Part shown: piece after piece, positions 22,426-39,300 of the stretch
Layout: every line of letters begins with the position of its first letter
How positions within the stretch are numbered: position 1 is the stretch's first letter
Origin: Nemertoderma westbladi
Lineage: Eukaryota; Xenacoelomorpha; Nemertodermatida; Nemertodermatidae
Length of the DNA stretch: 64,000 nucleotides
Direction: 5' to 3'
NCBI GenBank assembly: GCA_032718475.1
Contig: JAUCBJ010006054.1
Coordinates: 1 to 64,000 of the forward strand
Translations under genes and position numbers: made by a program
Notes under the pieces: model-generated
The model's input: only the letters and a program-made list of their open reading frames with translations
Told to the model about the DNA's origin: nothing
Database searches by the model: none

Positions 22426-24150
22426 CACGTTCCATCAGCTCCAAATAACAATGTACTAATAAACGTACCATCAGCTCCAAATAACAATGTACTAATAAAC
22501 ACGTACCATCAGCTCCAAATAACAATGTACTAATAAACACGTACCATCAGCTCCAAATAACAATGTACTAATAAACACGTACCATCAGCTCCAAATATCA
22601 ATGTACTAATAAACGTACCATCAGCTCCAAATAACAATGTACTAATAAACACGTTCCATCAGCTCCAAATAACAATGTACTAATAAACACGTACCATCAG
22701 CTCCAAATAACAATGTACTAATAAACACGTACCATCAGCTCCAAATAACAATGTACTAATAAACGTACCATCAGCTCCAAATAACAATGTACTAATAAAC
22801 GTACCATCAGCTCCAAATATCAATGTACTAATAAACACGTACCATCAGCTCCAAATATCATGTATTAATAAACACGTACCATCAGCTCCAAATAACAATG
22901 TACTAATAAACACGTACCATCAGCTCCAAATAACAATGTACTAATAAACACGTACCATCAGCTCCAAATAACAATGTACTAATAAACACGTACCATCAGC
23001 TCCAAATAACAATGTACTAATAAACACGTACCATCAGCTCCAAATATCAATGTACTAATAAACGTACCATCAGCTCCAAATAACAATGTACTAATAAACA
23101 CGTTCCATCAGCTCCAAATAACAATGTACTAATAAACGTACCATCAGCTCCAAATAACAATGTACTAATAAACACGTACCATCAGCTCCAAATAACAATG
23201 TACTAATAAACACGTACCATCAGCTCCAAATAACAATGTACTAATAAACACGTACCATCAGCTCCAAATATCAATGTACTAATAAACGTACCATCAGCTC
23301 CAAATAACAATGTACTAATAAACACGTTCCATCAGCTCCAAATAACAATGTACTAATAAACACGTACCATCAGCTCCAAATATCATGTATTAATAAACAC
23401 GTACCATCAGCTCCAAATAACAATGTACTAATAAACACGTACCATCAGCTCCAAATAACAATGTACTAATAAACACGTACCATCAGCTCCAAATAACAAT
23501 GTACTAATAAACACGTACCATCAGCTCCAAATAACAATGTACTAATAAACGTACCATCAGCTCCAAATAACAATGTACTAATAAACGTACCATCAGCTCC
23601 AAATATCAATGTACTAATAAACACGTACCATCAGCTCCAAATATCATGTATTAATAAACACGTACCATCAGCTCCAAATAACAATGTACTAATAAACACG
23701 TACCATCAGCTCCAAATAACAATGTACTAATAAACACGTACCATCAGCTCCAAATAACAATGTACTAATAAACACGTACCATCAGCTCCAAATAACAATG
23801 TACTAATAAACACGTACCATCAGCTCCAAATATCAATGTACTAATAAACGTACCATCAGCTCCAAATAACAATGTACTAATAAACACGTTCCATCAGCTC
23901 CAAATAACAATGTACTAATAAACGTACCATCAGCTCCAAATAACAATGTACTAATAAACACGTACCATCAGCTCCAAATAACAATGTACTAATAAACACG
24001 TACCATCAGCTCCAAATAACAATGTACTAATAAACACGTACCATCAGCTCCAAATATCAATGTACTAATAAACGTACCATCAGCTCCAAATAACAATGTA
24101 CTAATAAACACGTTCCATCAGCTCCAAATAACAATGTACTAATAAACACG
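22426..24150 (+). repeat. Higher-order block, periods 673 and 786 bp
   Basis: Pairs of CACGTTCC monomers 224 bp apart occur at 22426/22650, 23099/23323 and 23885/24109. The first two pairs are 673 bp apart and the last two 786 bp, a difference of three monomers (113 bp). This indicates a repeated unit with a three-monomer gain or loss. Confidence 0.75.
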
Positions 24151-25219
24151 TACCATCAGCTCCAAATATCAATGTACTAATAAACGTACCATCAGCTCCA
24201 AATAACAATGTACTAATAAACACGTACCATCAGCTCCAAATAACAATGTACTAATAAACACGTACCATCAGCTCCAAATAACAATGTACTAATAAACACG
24301 TACCATCAGCTCCAAATAACAATGTACTAATAAACGTACCATCAGCTCCAAATAACAATGTACTAATAAACACGTACCATCAGCTCCAAATAACAATGTA
24401 CTAATAAACACGTACCATCAGCTCCAAATAACAATGTACTAATAAACACGTACCATCAGCTCCAAATATCATGTATTAATAAACACGTACCATCAGCTCC
24501 AAATAACAATGTACTAATAAACACGTACCATCAGCTCCAAATAACAATGTACTAATAAACGTACCATCAGCTCCAAATAACAATGTACTAATAAACACGT
24601 ACCATCAGCTCCAAATATCATGTATTAATAAACACGTACCATCAGCTCCAAATATCATGTATTAATAAACACGTACCATCAGCTCCAAATAACAATGTAC
24701 TAATAAACGTACCATCAGCTCCAAATAACAATGTACTAATAAACACGTACCATCAGCTCCAAATAACAATGTACTAATAAACACGTACCATCAGCTCCAA
24801 ATAACAATGTACTAATAAACGTACCATCAGCTCCAAATAACAATGTACTAATAAACACGTACCATCAGCTCCAAATATCATGTATTAATAAACACGTACC
24901 ATCAGCTCCAAATAACAATGTACTAATAAACACGTACCATCAGCTCCAAATAACAATGTACTAATAAACGTACCATCAGCTCCAAATAACAATGTACTAA
25001 TAAACACGTACCATCAGCTCCAAATATCAATGTACTAATAAACACGTACCATCAGCTCCAAATAACAATGTACTAATAAACGTACCATCAGCTCCAAATA
25101 ACAATGTACTAATAAACGTACCATCAGCTCCAAATAACAATGTACTAATAAACACGTACCATCAGCTCCAAATATCATGTATTAATAAACACGTACCATC
25201 AGCTCCAAATAACAATGTA

Positions 25220-28200
25220 CTAATAAACACGTACCATCAGCTCCAAATAACAATGTACTAATAAACGTACCATCAGCTCCAAATAACAATGTACTAATAA
25301 ACACGTACCATCAGCTCCAAATAACAATGTACTAATAAACGTACCATCAGCTCCAAATAACAATGTACTAATAAACGTACCATCAGCTCCAAATAACAAT
25401 GTACTAATAAACGTACCATCAGCTCCAAATAACAATGTACTAATAAACACGTACCATCAGCTCCAAATAACAATGTACTAATAAACACGTACCATCAGCT
25501 CCAAATATCATGTATTAATAAACACGTACCATCAGCTCCAAATAACAATGTACTAATAAACACGTACCATCAGCTCCAAATATCATGTATTAACAAACGT
25601 ACCATCAGCTCCAAATATCATGTATTAATAAACACGTACCATCAGCTCCAAATAACAATGTACTAATAAACACGTACCATCAGCTCCAAATATCATGTAT
25701 TAATAAACGTACCATCAGCTCCAAATATCAATGTACTAATAAACGTACCATCAGCTCCAAATAACAATGTACTAATAAACGTACCATCAGCTCCAAATAA
25801 CAATGTACTAATAAACGTACCATCAGCTCCAAATAACAATGTACTAATAAACGTACCATCAGCTCCAAATAACAATGTACTAATAAACACGTACCATCAG
25901 CTCCAAATATCATGTATTAATAAACACGTACCATCAGCTCCAAATATCATGTATTAATAAACACGTACCATCAGCTCCAAATATCATGTATTAATAAACA
26001 CGTACCATCAGCTCCAAATATCATGTATTAATAAACGTACCATCAGCTCCAAATATCAATGTACTAATAAACGTACCATCAGCTCCAAATAACAATGTAC
26101 TAATAAACGTACCATCAGCTCCAAATAACAATGTACTAATAAACGTACCATCAGCTCCAAATAACAATGTACTAATAAACGTACCATCAGCTCCAAATAA
26201 CAATGTACTAATAAACGTACCATCAGCTCCAAATAACAATGTACTAATAAACGTACCATCAGCTCCAAATAACAATGTACTAATAAACGTACCATCAGCT
26301 CCAAATAACAATGTACTAATAAACACGTACCATCAGCTCCAAATAACAATGTACTAATAAACGTACCATCAGCTCCAAATAACAATGTACTAATAAACAC
26401 GTACCATCAGCTCCAAATATCATGTATTAATAAACACGTACCATCAGCTCCAAATATCATGTATTAATAAACACGTACCATCAGCTCCAAATATCATGTA
26501 TTAATAAACACGTACCATCAGCTCCAAATATCATGTATTAATAAACGTACCATCAGCTCCAAATATCAATGTACTAATAAACGTACCATCAGCTCCAAAT
26601 AACAATGTACTAATAAACGTACCATCAGCTCCAAATAACAATGTACTAATAAACGTACCATCAGCTCCAAATAACAATGTACTAATAAACGTACCATCAG
26701 CTCCAAATAACAATGTACTAATAAACACGTACCATCAGCTCCAAATATCATGTATTAATAAACACGTACCATCAGCTCCAAATAACAATGTACTAATAAA
26801 CACGTACCATCAGCTCCAAATAACAATGTACTAATAAACGTACCATCAGCTCCAAATAACAATGTACTAATAAACGTACCATCAGCTCCAAATAACAATG
26901 TACTAATAAACGTACCATCAGCTCCAAATAACAATGTACTAATAAACGTACCATCAGCTCCAAATAACAATGTACTAATAAACACGTACCATCAGCTCCA
27001 AATAACAATGTACTAATAAACACGTACCATCAGCTCCAAATAACAATGTACTAATAAACACGTACCATCAGCTCCAAATAACAATGTACTAATAAACACG
27101 TACCATCAGCTCCAAATAACAATGTACTAATAAACACGTACCATCAGCTCCAAATAACAATGTACTAATAAACACGTACCATCAGCTCCAAATAACAATG
27201 TACTAATAAACACGTACCATCAGCTCCAAATAACAATGTACTAATAAACACGTACCATCAGCTCCAAATAACAATGTACTAATAAACACGTACCATCAGC
27301 TCCAAATAACAATGTACTAATAAACGTACCATCAGCTCCAAATAACATGTATTAATAAACACGTACCATCAGCTCCAAATAACAATGTACTAATAAACAC
27401 GTACCATCAGCTCCAAATAACAATGTACTAATAAACACGTACCATCAGCTCCAAATATCATGTATTAATAAACACGTACCATCAGCTCCAAATATCAATG
27501 TACTAATAAACGTACCATCAGCTCCAAATAACAATGTACTAATAAACGTACCATCAGCTCCAAATAACAATGTACTAATAAACGTACCATCAGCTCCAAA
27601 TAACAATGTACTAATAAACACGTACCATCAGCTCCAAATATCATGTATTAATAAACACGTACCATCAGCTCCAAATAACAATGTACTAATAAACACGTAC
27701 CATCAGCTCCAAATAACAATGTACTAATAAACGTACCATCAGCTCCAAATAACAATGTACTAATAAACACGTACCATCAGCTCCAAATAACAATGTACTA
27801 ATAAACGTACCATCAGCTCCAAATAACAATGTACTAATAAACGTACCATCAGCTCCAAATAACAATGTACTAATAAACGTACCATCAGCTCCAAATAACA
27901 ATGTACTAATAAACACGTACCATCAGCTCCAAATAACAATGTACTAATAAACACGTACCATCAGCTCCAAATATCATGTATTAATAAACACGTACCATCA
28001 GCTCCAAATAACAATGTACTAATAAACACGTACCATCAGCTCCAAATATCATGTATTAACAAACGTACCATCAGCTCCAAATATCATGTATTAATAAACA
28101 CGTACCATCAGCTCCAAATAACAATGTACTAATAAACACGTACCATCAGCTCCAAATATCATGTATTAATAAACGTACCATCAGCTCCAAATATCAATGT

Positions 28201-29705
28201 ACTAATAAACGTACCATCAGCTCCAAATAACAATGTACTAATAAACGTACCATCAGCTCCAAATAACAATGTACTAATAAACGTACCATCAGCTCCAAAT
28301 AACAATGTACTAATAAACGTACCATCAGCTCCAAATAACAATGTACTAATAAACACGTACCATCAGCTCCAAATATCATGTATTAATAAACACGTACCAT
28401 CAGCTCCAAATAACAATGTACTAATAAACACGTACCATCAGCTCCAAATATCATGTATTAATAAACGTACCATCAGCTCCAAATATCAATGTACTAATAA
28501 ACGTACCATCAGCTCCAAATAACAATGTACTAATAAACGTACCATCAGCTCCAAATAACAATGTACTAATAAACGTACCATCAGCTCCAAATAACAATGT
28601 ACTAATAAACACGTACCATCAGCTCCAAATAACAATGTACTAATAAACACGTACCATCAGCTCCAAATAACAATGTACTAATAAACGTACCATCAGCTCC
28701 AAATAACAATGTACTAATAAACACGTACCATCAGCTCCAAATATCATGTATTAATAAACACGTACCATCAGCTCCAAATAACAATGTACTAATAAACACG
28801 TACCATCAGCTCCAAATAACAATGTACTAATAAACGTACCATCAGCTCCAAATAACAATGTACTAATAAACACGTACCATCAGCTCCAAATAACAATGTA
28901 CTAATAAACGTACCATCAGCTCCAAATAACAATGTACTAATAAACACGTACCATCAGCTCCAAATATCATGTATTAATAAACACGTACCATCAGCTCCAA
29001 ATAACAATGTACTAATAAACACGTACCATCAGCTCCAAATAACAATGTACTAATAAACGTACCATCAGCTCCAAATAACAATGTACTAATAAACACGTAC
29101 CATCAGCTCCAAATAACAATGTACTAATAAACGTACCATCAGCTCCAAATAACAATGTACTAATAAACGTACCATCAGCTCCAAATAACAATGTACTAAT
29201 AAACGTACCATCAGCTCCAAATAACAATGTACTAATAAACACGTACCATCAGCTCCAAATAACAATGTACTAATAAACACGTACCATCAGCTCCAAATAT
29301 CATGTATTAATAAACACGTACCATCAGCTCCAAATAACAATGTACTAATAAACACGTACCATCAGCTCCAAATATCATGTATTAACAAACGTACCATCAG
29401 CTCCAAATATCATGTATTAATAAACACGTACCATCAGCTCCAAATAACAATGTACTAATAAACACGTACCATCAGCTCCAAATATCATGTATTAATAAAC
29501 GTACCATCAGCTCCAAATATCAATGTACTAATAAACGTACCATCAGCTCCAAATAACAATGTACTAATAAACGTACCATCAGCTCCAAATAACAATGTAC
29601 TAATAAACGTACCATCAGCTCCAAATAACAATGTACTAATAAACGTACCATCAGCTCCAAATAACAATGTACTAATAAACACGTACCATCAGCTCCAAAT
29701 ATCAT
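25220..29705 (+). repeat. 36-bp-rich block with 2,466- and 1,326-bp repeats
   Basis: The rare variant TAACAAACG occurs at 25591, 28057, 29383 and again at 30888. Runs of 36-bp monomers repeat at the first two offsets, 2,466 and 1,326 bp (for example starting near 25693, 28159 and 29485). A local run of nine or so identical 36-bp monomers lies near 26060-26320. The CA-less monomer is much commoner here than in the first 10 kb of the array. Confidence 0.75.
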
Positions 29706-30459
29706 GTATTAATAAACACGTACCATCAGCTCCAAATAACAATGTACTAATAAACACGTACCATCAGCTCCAAATATCATGTATTAATAAACACGTACCA
29801 TCAGCTCCAAATATCATGTATTAATAAACACGTACCATCAGCTCCAAATAACAATGTACTAATAAACACGTACCATCAGCTCCAAATATCAATGTACTAA
29901 TAAACGTACCATCAGCTCCAAATAACAATGTACTAATAAACGTACCATCAGCTCCAAATAACAATGTACTAATAAACACGTACCATCAGCTCCAAATAAC
30001 AATGTACTAATAAACACGTACCATCAGCTCCAAATATCATGTATTAATAAACGTACCATCAGCTCCAAATATCAATGTACTAATAAACGTACCATCAGCT
30101 CCAAATAACAATGTACTAATAAACACGTACCATCAGCTCCAAATAACAATGTACTAATAAACACGTACCATCAGCTCCAAATATCATGTACTAATAAACA
30201 CGTACCATCAGCTCCAAATAACAATGTACTAATAAACGTACCATCAGCTCCAAATAACAATGTACTAATAAACGTACCATCAGCTCCAAATAACAATGTA
30301 CTAATAAACACGTACCATCAGCTCCAAATATCATGTATTAATAAACACGTACCATCAGCTCCAAATAACAATGTACTAATAAACACGTACCATCAGCTCC
30401 AAATATCATGTATTAATAAACGTACCATCAGCTCCAAATATCAATGTACTAATAAACGT

Positions 30460-33400
30460 ACCATCAGCTCCAAATAACAATGTACTAATAAACGTACCAT
30501 CAGCTCCAAATAACAATGTACTAATAAACGTACCATCAGCTCCAAATATCATGTATTAATAAACACGTACCATCAGCTCCAAATAACAATGTACTAATAA
30601 ACGTACCATCAGCTCCAAATAACAATGTACTAATAAACGTACCATCAGCTCCAAATAACAATGTACTAATAAACACGTACCATCAGCTCCAAATAACAAT
30701 GTACTAATAAACGTACCATCAGCTCCAAATAACAATGTACTAATAAACGTACCATCAGCTCCAAATAACAATGTACTAATAAACACGTACCATCAGCTCC
30801 AAATATCATGTATTAATAAACACGTACCATCAGCTCCAAATATCATGTATTAATAAACACGTACCATCAGCTCCAAATATCATGTATTAACAAACGTACC
30901 ATCAGCTCCAAATATCAATGTACTAATAAACGTACCATCAGCTCCAAATAACAATGTACTAATAAACGTACCATCAGCTCCAAATAACAATGTACTAATA
31001 AACGTACCATCAGCTCCAAATAACAATGTACTAATAAACGTACCATCAGCTCCAAATAACAATGTACTAATAAACACGTACCATCAGCTCCAAATATCAT
31101 GTATTAATAAACACGTACCATCAGCTCCAAATAACAATGTACTAATAAACACGTACCATCAGCTCCAAATATCATGTATTAATAAACGTACCATCAGCTC
31201 CAAATATCAATGTACTAATAAACGTACCATCAGCTCCAAATAACAATGTACTAATAAACGTACCATCAGCTCCAAATAACAATGTACTAATAAACACGTA
31301 CCATCAGCTCCAAATAACAATGTACTAATAAACACGTACCATCAGCTCCAAATATCATGTATTAATAAACGTACCATCAGCTCCAAATATCAATGTACTA
31401 ATAAACGTACCATCAGCTCCAAATAACAATGTACTAATAAACACGTACCATCAGCTCCAAATAACAATGTACTAATAAACGTACCATCAGCTCCAAATAA
31501 CAATGTACTAATAAACGTACCATCAGCTCCAAATAACAATGTACTAATAAACGTACCATCAGCTCCAAATAACAATGTACTAATAAACACGTACCATCAG
31601 CTCCAAATAACAATGTACTAATAAACACGTACCATCAGCTCCAAATATCATGTATTAATAAACGTACCATCAGCTCCAAATATCAATGTACTAATAAACG
31701 TACCATCAGCTCCAAATAACAATGTACTAATAAACGTACCATCAGCTCCAAATAACAATGTACTAATAAACGTACCATCAGCTCCAAATAACAATGTACT
31801 AATAAACACGTACCATCAGCTCCAAATAACAATGTACTAATAAACACGTACCATCAGCTCCAAATATCATGTATTAATAAACGTACCATCAGCTCCAAAT
31901 ATCAATGTACTAATAAACGTACCATCAGCTCCAAATAACAATGTACTAATAAACACGTACCATCAGCTCCAAATAACAATGTACTAATAAACGTACCATC
32001 AGCTCCAAATAACAATGTACTAATAAACGTACCATCAGCTCCAAATAACAATGTACTAATAAACGTACCATCAGCTCCAAATAACAATGTACTAATAAAC
32101 ACGTACCATCAGCTCCAAATATCATGTATTAATAAACACGTACCATCAGCTCCAAATAACAATGTACTAATAAACGTACCATCAGCTCCAAATAACAATG
32201 TACTAATAAACGTACCATCAGCTCCAAATAACAATGTACTAATAAACGTACCATCAGCTCCAAATAACAATGTACTAATAAACACGTACCATCAGCTCCA
32301 AATATCATGTATTAATAAACACGTACCATCAGCTCCAAATAACAATGTACTAATAAACACGTACCATCAGCTCCAAATATCATGTATTAATAAACGTACC
32401 ATCAGCTCCAAATATCAATGTACTAATAAACGTACCATCAGCTCCAAATAACAATGTACTAATAAACGTACCATCAGCTCCAAATAACAATGTACTAATA
32501 AACACGTACCATCAGCTCCAAATAACAATGTACTAATAAACGTACCATCAGCTCCAAATAACAATGTACTAATAAACGTACCATCAGCTCCAAATAACAA
32601 TGTACTAATAAACACGTACCATCAGCTCCAAATATCATGTATTAATAAACACGTACCATCAGCTCCAAATAACAATGTACTAATAAACGTACCATCAGCT
32701 CCAAATAACAATGTACTAATAAACACGTACCATCAGCTCCAAATAACAATGTACTAATAAACGTACCATCAGCTCCAAATAACAATGTACTAATAAACGT
32801 ACCATCAGCTCCAAATAACAATGTACTAATAAACACGTACCATCAGCTCCAAATATCATGTATTAATAAACACGTACCATCAGCTCCAAATAACAATGTA
32901 CTAATAAACACGTACCATCAGCTCCAAATATCATGTATTAATAAACACGTACCATCAGCTCCAAATAACAATGTACTAATAAACACGTACCATCAGCTCC
33001 AAATATCAATGTACTAATAAACGTACCATCAGCTCCAAATAACAATGTACTAATAAACGTACCATCAGCTCCAAATAACAATGTACTAATAAACACGTAC
33101 CATCAGCTCCAAATAACAATGTACTAATAAACACGTACCATCAGCTCCAAATATCATGTATTAATAAACACGTACCATCAGCTCCAAATAACAATGTACT
33201 AATAAACACGTACCATCAGCTCCAAATATCATGTATTAATAAACGTACCATCAGCTCCAAATATCAATGTACTAATAAACGTACCATCAGCTCCAAATAA
33301 CAATGTACTAATAAACACGTACCATCAGCTCCAAATAACAATGTACTAATAAACACGTACCATCAGCTCCAAATATCAATGTACTAATAAACACGTACCA

Positions 33401-36335
33401 TCAGCTCCAAATAACAATGTACTAATAAACGTACCATCAGCTCCAAATAACAATGTACTAATAAACGTACCATCAGCTCCAAATAACAATGTACTAATAA
33501 ACACGTACCATCAGCTCCAAATATCATGTATTAATAAACACGTACCATCAGCTCCAAATAACAATGTACTAATAAACACGTACCATCAGCTCCAAATATC
33601 ATGTATTAATAAACACGTACCATCAGCTCCAAATATCAATGTACTAATAAACGTACCATCAGCTCCAAATAACAATGTACTAATAAACGTACCATCAGCT
33701 CCAAATAACAATGTACTAATAAACGTACCATCAGCTCCAAATATCATGTATTAATAAACACGTACCATCAGCTCCAAATAACAATGTACTAATAAACGTA
33801 CCATCAGCTCCAAATAACAATGTACTAATAAACGTACCATCAGCTCCAAATAACAATGTACTAATAAACACGTACCATCAGCTCCAAATAACAATGTACT
33901 AATAAACGTACCATCAGCTCCAAATAACAATGTACTAATAAACGTACCATCAGCTCCAAATAACAATGTACTAATAAACACGTACCATCAGCTCCAAATA
34001 TCATGTATTAATAAACACGTACCATCAGCTCCAAATATCAATGTACTAATAAACACGTACCATCAGCTCCAAATATCATGTATTAATAAACGTACCATCA
34101 GCTCCAAATATCAATGTACTAATAAACGTACCATCAGCTCCAAATAACAATGTACTAATAAACGTACCATCAGCTCCAAATAACAATGTACTAATAAACG
34201 TACCATCAGCTCCAAATAACAATGTACTAATAAACGTACCATCAGCTCCAAATAACAATGTACTAATAAACACGTACCATCAGCTCCAAATATCATGTAT
34301 TAATAAACACGTACCATCAGCTCCAAATAACAATGTACTAATAAACACGTACCATCAGCTCCAAATATCATGTATTAATAAACGTACCATCAGCTCCAAA
34401 TATCAATGTACTAATAAACGTACCATCAGCTCCAAATAACAATGTACTAATAAACGTACCATCAGCTCCAAATAACAATGTACTAATAAACACGTACCAT
34501 CAGCTCCAAATAACAATGTACTAATAAACACGTACCATCAGCTCCAAATATCATGTATTAATAAACGTACCATCAGCTCCAAATATCAATGTACTAATAA
34601 ACGTACCATCAGCTCCAAATAACAATGTACTAATAAACACGTACCATCAGCTCCAAATAACAATGTACTAATAAACGTACCATCAGCTCCAAATAACAAT
34701 GTACTAATAAACGTACCATCAGCTCCAAATAACAATGTACTAATAAACGTACCATCAGCTCCAAATAACAATGTACTAATAAACACGTACCATCAGCTCC
34801 AAATAACAATGTACTAATAAACACGTACCATCAGCTCCAAATATCATGTATTAATAAACGTACCATCAGCTCCAAATATCAATGTACTAATAAACGTACC
34901 ATCAGCTCCAAATAACAATGTACTAATAAACGTACCATCAGCTCCAAATAACAATGTACTAATAAACGTACCATCAGCTCCAAATAACAATGTACTAATA
35001 AACACGTACCATCAGCTCCAAATAACAATGTACTAATAAACACGTACCATCAGCTCCAAATATCATGTATTAATAAACGTACCATCAGCTCCAAATATCA
35101 ATGTACTAATAAACGTACCATCAGCTCCAAATAACAATGTACTAATAAACACGTACCATCAGCTCCAAATAACAATGTACTAATAAACGTACCATCAGCT
35201 CCAAATAACAATGTACTAATAAACGTACCATCAGCTCCAAATAACAATGTACTAATAAACGTACCATCAGCTCCAAATAACAATGTACTAATAAACACGT
35301 ACCATCAGCTCCAAATATCATGTATTAATAAACACGTACCATCAGCTCCAAATAACAATGTACTAATAAACGTACCATCAGCTCCAAATAACAATGTACT
35401 AATAAACGTACCATCAGCTCCAAATAACAATGTACTAATAAACGTACCATCAGCTCCAAATAACAATGTACTAATAAACACGTACCATCAGCTCCAAATA
35501 TCATGTACTAATAAACACGTACCATCAGCTCCAAATAACAATGTACTAATAAACACGTACCATCAGCTCCAAATATCATGTATTAATAAACGTACCATCA
35601 GCTCCAAATATCAATGTACTAATAAACGTACCATCAGCTCCAAATAACAATGTACTAATAAACGTACCATCAGCTCCAAATAACAATGTACTAATAAACA
35701 CGTACCATCAGCTCCAAATAACAATGTACTAATAAACGTACCATCAGCTCCAAATAACAATGTACTAATAAACGTACCATCAGCTCCAAATAACAATGTA
35801 CTAATAAACACGTACCATCAGCTCCAAATATCATGTATTAATAAACACGTACCATCAGCTCCAAATAACAATGTACTAATAAACGTACCATCAGCTCCAA
35901 ATAACAATGTACTAATAAACACGTACCATCAGCTCCAAATAACAATGTACTAATAAACGTACCATCAGCTCCAAATAACAATGTACTAATAAACGTACCA
36001 TCAGCTCCAAATAACAATGTACTAATAAACACGTACCATCAGCTCCAAATATCATGTATTAATAAACACGTACCATCAGCTCCAAATAACAATGTACTAA
36101 TAAACACGTACCATCAGCTCCAAATATCATGTATTAATAAACACGTACCATCAGCTCCAAATAACAATGTACTAATAAACACGTACCATCAGCTCCAAAT
36201 ATCAATGTACTAATAAACGTACCATCAGCTCCAAATAACAATGTACTAATAAACGTACCATCAGCTCCAAATAACAATGTACTAATAAACACGTACCATC
36301 AGCTCCAAATAACAATGTACTAATAAACACGTACC
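30460..36335 (+). repeat. 3,196-bp duplication with internal ~512-bp period
   Basis: Monomer runs at 30880, 31390, 31902, 32415 and 32642 recur at 34076, 34586, 35098, 35611 and 35838, all offset by 3,196 bp. One run at 30556 recurs at 33751 (3,195 bp), so one 1-bp length change separates the copies. Inside each copy the pattern itself repeats every 512-513 bp (31390, 31902, 32415). Copies diverge before about 30460 and after about 36335. Confidence 0.8.
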
Positions 36336-39300
36336 ATCAGCTCCAAATATCAATGTACTAATAAACGTACCATCAGCTCCAAATAACATGTATTAATAAA
36401 CACGTACCATCAGCTCCAAATAACAATGTACTAATAAACACGTACCATCAGCTCCAAATAACAATGTACTAATAAACACGTACCATCAGCTCCAAATAAC
36501 AATGTACTAATAAACACGTACCATCAGCTCCAAATAACAATGTACTAATAAACACGTACCATCAGCTCCAAATAACAATGTACTAATAAACACGTACCAT
36601 CAGCTCCAAATAACAATGTACTAATAAACACGTACCATCAGCTCCAAATAACAATGTACTAATAAACACGTACCATCAGCTCCAAATAACAATGTACTAA
36701 TAATCACGTACCATCAGCTCCAAATATCAATGTACTAATAAACGTACCATCAGCTCCAAATAACATGTATTAATAAACACGTACCATCAGCTCCAAATAA
36801 CAATGTACTAATAAACACGTACCATCAGCTCCAAATAACAATGTACTAATAAACACGTACCATCAGCTCCAAATAACAATGTACTAATAATCACGTACCA
36901 TCAGCTCCAAATATCAATGTACTAATAAACGTACCATCAGCTCCAAATAACATGTATTAATAAACACGTACCATCAGCTCCAAATAACAATGTACTAATA
37001 AACGTTCCATCAGCTCCAAATAACAATGTACTAATAAACGTACCATCAGCTCCAAATAACAATGTACTAATAAACACGTACCATCAGCTCCAAATATCAA
37101 TGTACTAATAAACACGTACCATCAGCTCCAAATATCATGTATTAATAAACACGTACCATCAGCTCCAAATAACAATGTACTAATAAACACGTACCATCAG
37201 CTCCAAATATCATGTATTAATAAACACGTACCATCAGCTCCAAATAACAATGTACTAATAAACACGTACCATCAGCTCCAAATAACAATGTACTAATAAA
37301 CACGTACCATCAGCTCCAAATATCAATGTACTAATAAACGTACCATCAGCTCCAAATAACAATGTACTAATAAACGTACCATCAGCTCCAAATAACAATG
37401 TACTAATAAACGTTCCATCAGCTCCAAATATCAATGTACTAATAAACACGTACCATCAGCTCCAAATATCATGTATTAATAAACACGTACCATCAGCTCC
37501 AAATAACAATGTACTAATAAACACGTACCATCAGCTCCAAATATCATGTATTAATAAACACGTACCATCAGCTCCAAATAACAATGTACTAATAAACACG
37601 TACCATCAGCTCCAAATAACAATGTACTAATAAACACGTACCATCAGCTCCAAATAACAATGTACTAATAAACGTTCCATCAGCTCCAAATAACAATGTA
37701 CTAATAAACGTACCATCAGCTCCAAATAACAATGTACTAATAAACACGTACCATCAGCTCCAAATATCAATGTACTAATAAACACGTACCATCAGCTCCA
37801 AATATCATGTATTAATAAACACGTACCATCAGCTCCAAATAACAATGTACTAATAAACGTACCATCAGCTCCAAATAACAATGTACTAATAACACGTACC
37901 ATCAGCTCCAAATAACAATGTACTAATAAACACGTTCCATCAGCTCCAAATAACAATGTACTAATAAACACGTACCATCAGCTCCAAATATCATGTATTA
38001 ATAAACACGTACCATCAGCTCCAAATAACAATGTACTAATAAACACGTACCATCAGCTCCAAATATCAATGTACTAATAAACGTACCATCAGCTCCAAAT
38101 AACAATGTACTAATAAACACGTTCCATCAGCTCCAAATATCATGTATTAATAAACACGTACCATCAGCTCTAAATATCATGTATTAATAAACACGTACCA
38201 TCAGCTCCAAATATCATGTACTAATAAACACGTACCATCAGCTCCAAATATCATGTACTAATAAACACGTACCATCAGCTCCAAATAACAATGTACTAAT
38301 AAACACGTACCATCAGCTCCAAATAACAATGTACTAATAAACGTACCATCAGCTCCAAATAACAATGTACTAATAAACACGTACCATCAGCTCCAAATAA
38401 CAATGTACTAATAAACGTATCATCAGCTCCAAATAACAATGTACTAATAAACACGTACCATCAGCTCCAAATATCATGTATTAATAAACACGTACCATCA
38501 GCTCCAAATAACAATGTACTAATAAACACGTACCATCAGCTCCAAATATCATGTATTAATAAACACGTACCATCAGCTCCAAATAACAATGTACTAATAA
38601 ACACGTACCATCAGCTCCAAATATCAATGTACTAATAAACGTACCATCAGCTCCAAATAACAATGTACTAATAAACACGTACCATCAGCTCCAAATATCA
38701 TGTATTAATAAACACGTACCATCAGCTCCAAATAACAATGTACTAATAAACACGTACCATCAGCTCCAAATATCAATGTACTAATAAACGTACCATCAGC
38801 TCCAAATAACAATGTACTAATAAACACGTTCCATCAGCTCCAAATAACAATGTACTAATAAACACGTACCATCAGCTCCAAATAACAATGTACTAATAAA
38901 CACGTACCATCAGCTCCAAATAACAATGTACTAATAAACACGTACCATCAGCTCCAAATAACAATGTACTAATAAACACGTACCATCAGCTCCAAATAAC
39001 AATGTACTAATAAACGTACCATCAGCTCCAAATAACAATGTACTAATAAACACGTACCATCAGCTCCAAATAACAATGTACTAATAAACACGTACCATCA
39101 GCTCCAAATAACAATGTACTAATAAACGTACCATCAGCTCCAAATAACAATGTACTAATAAACACGTACCATCAGCTCCAAATATCATGTATTAATAAAC
39201 ACGTACCATCAGCTCCAAATAACAATGTACTAATAAACACGTACCATCAGCTCCAAATATCAATGTACTAATAAACACGTACCATCAGCTCCAAATATCA

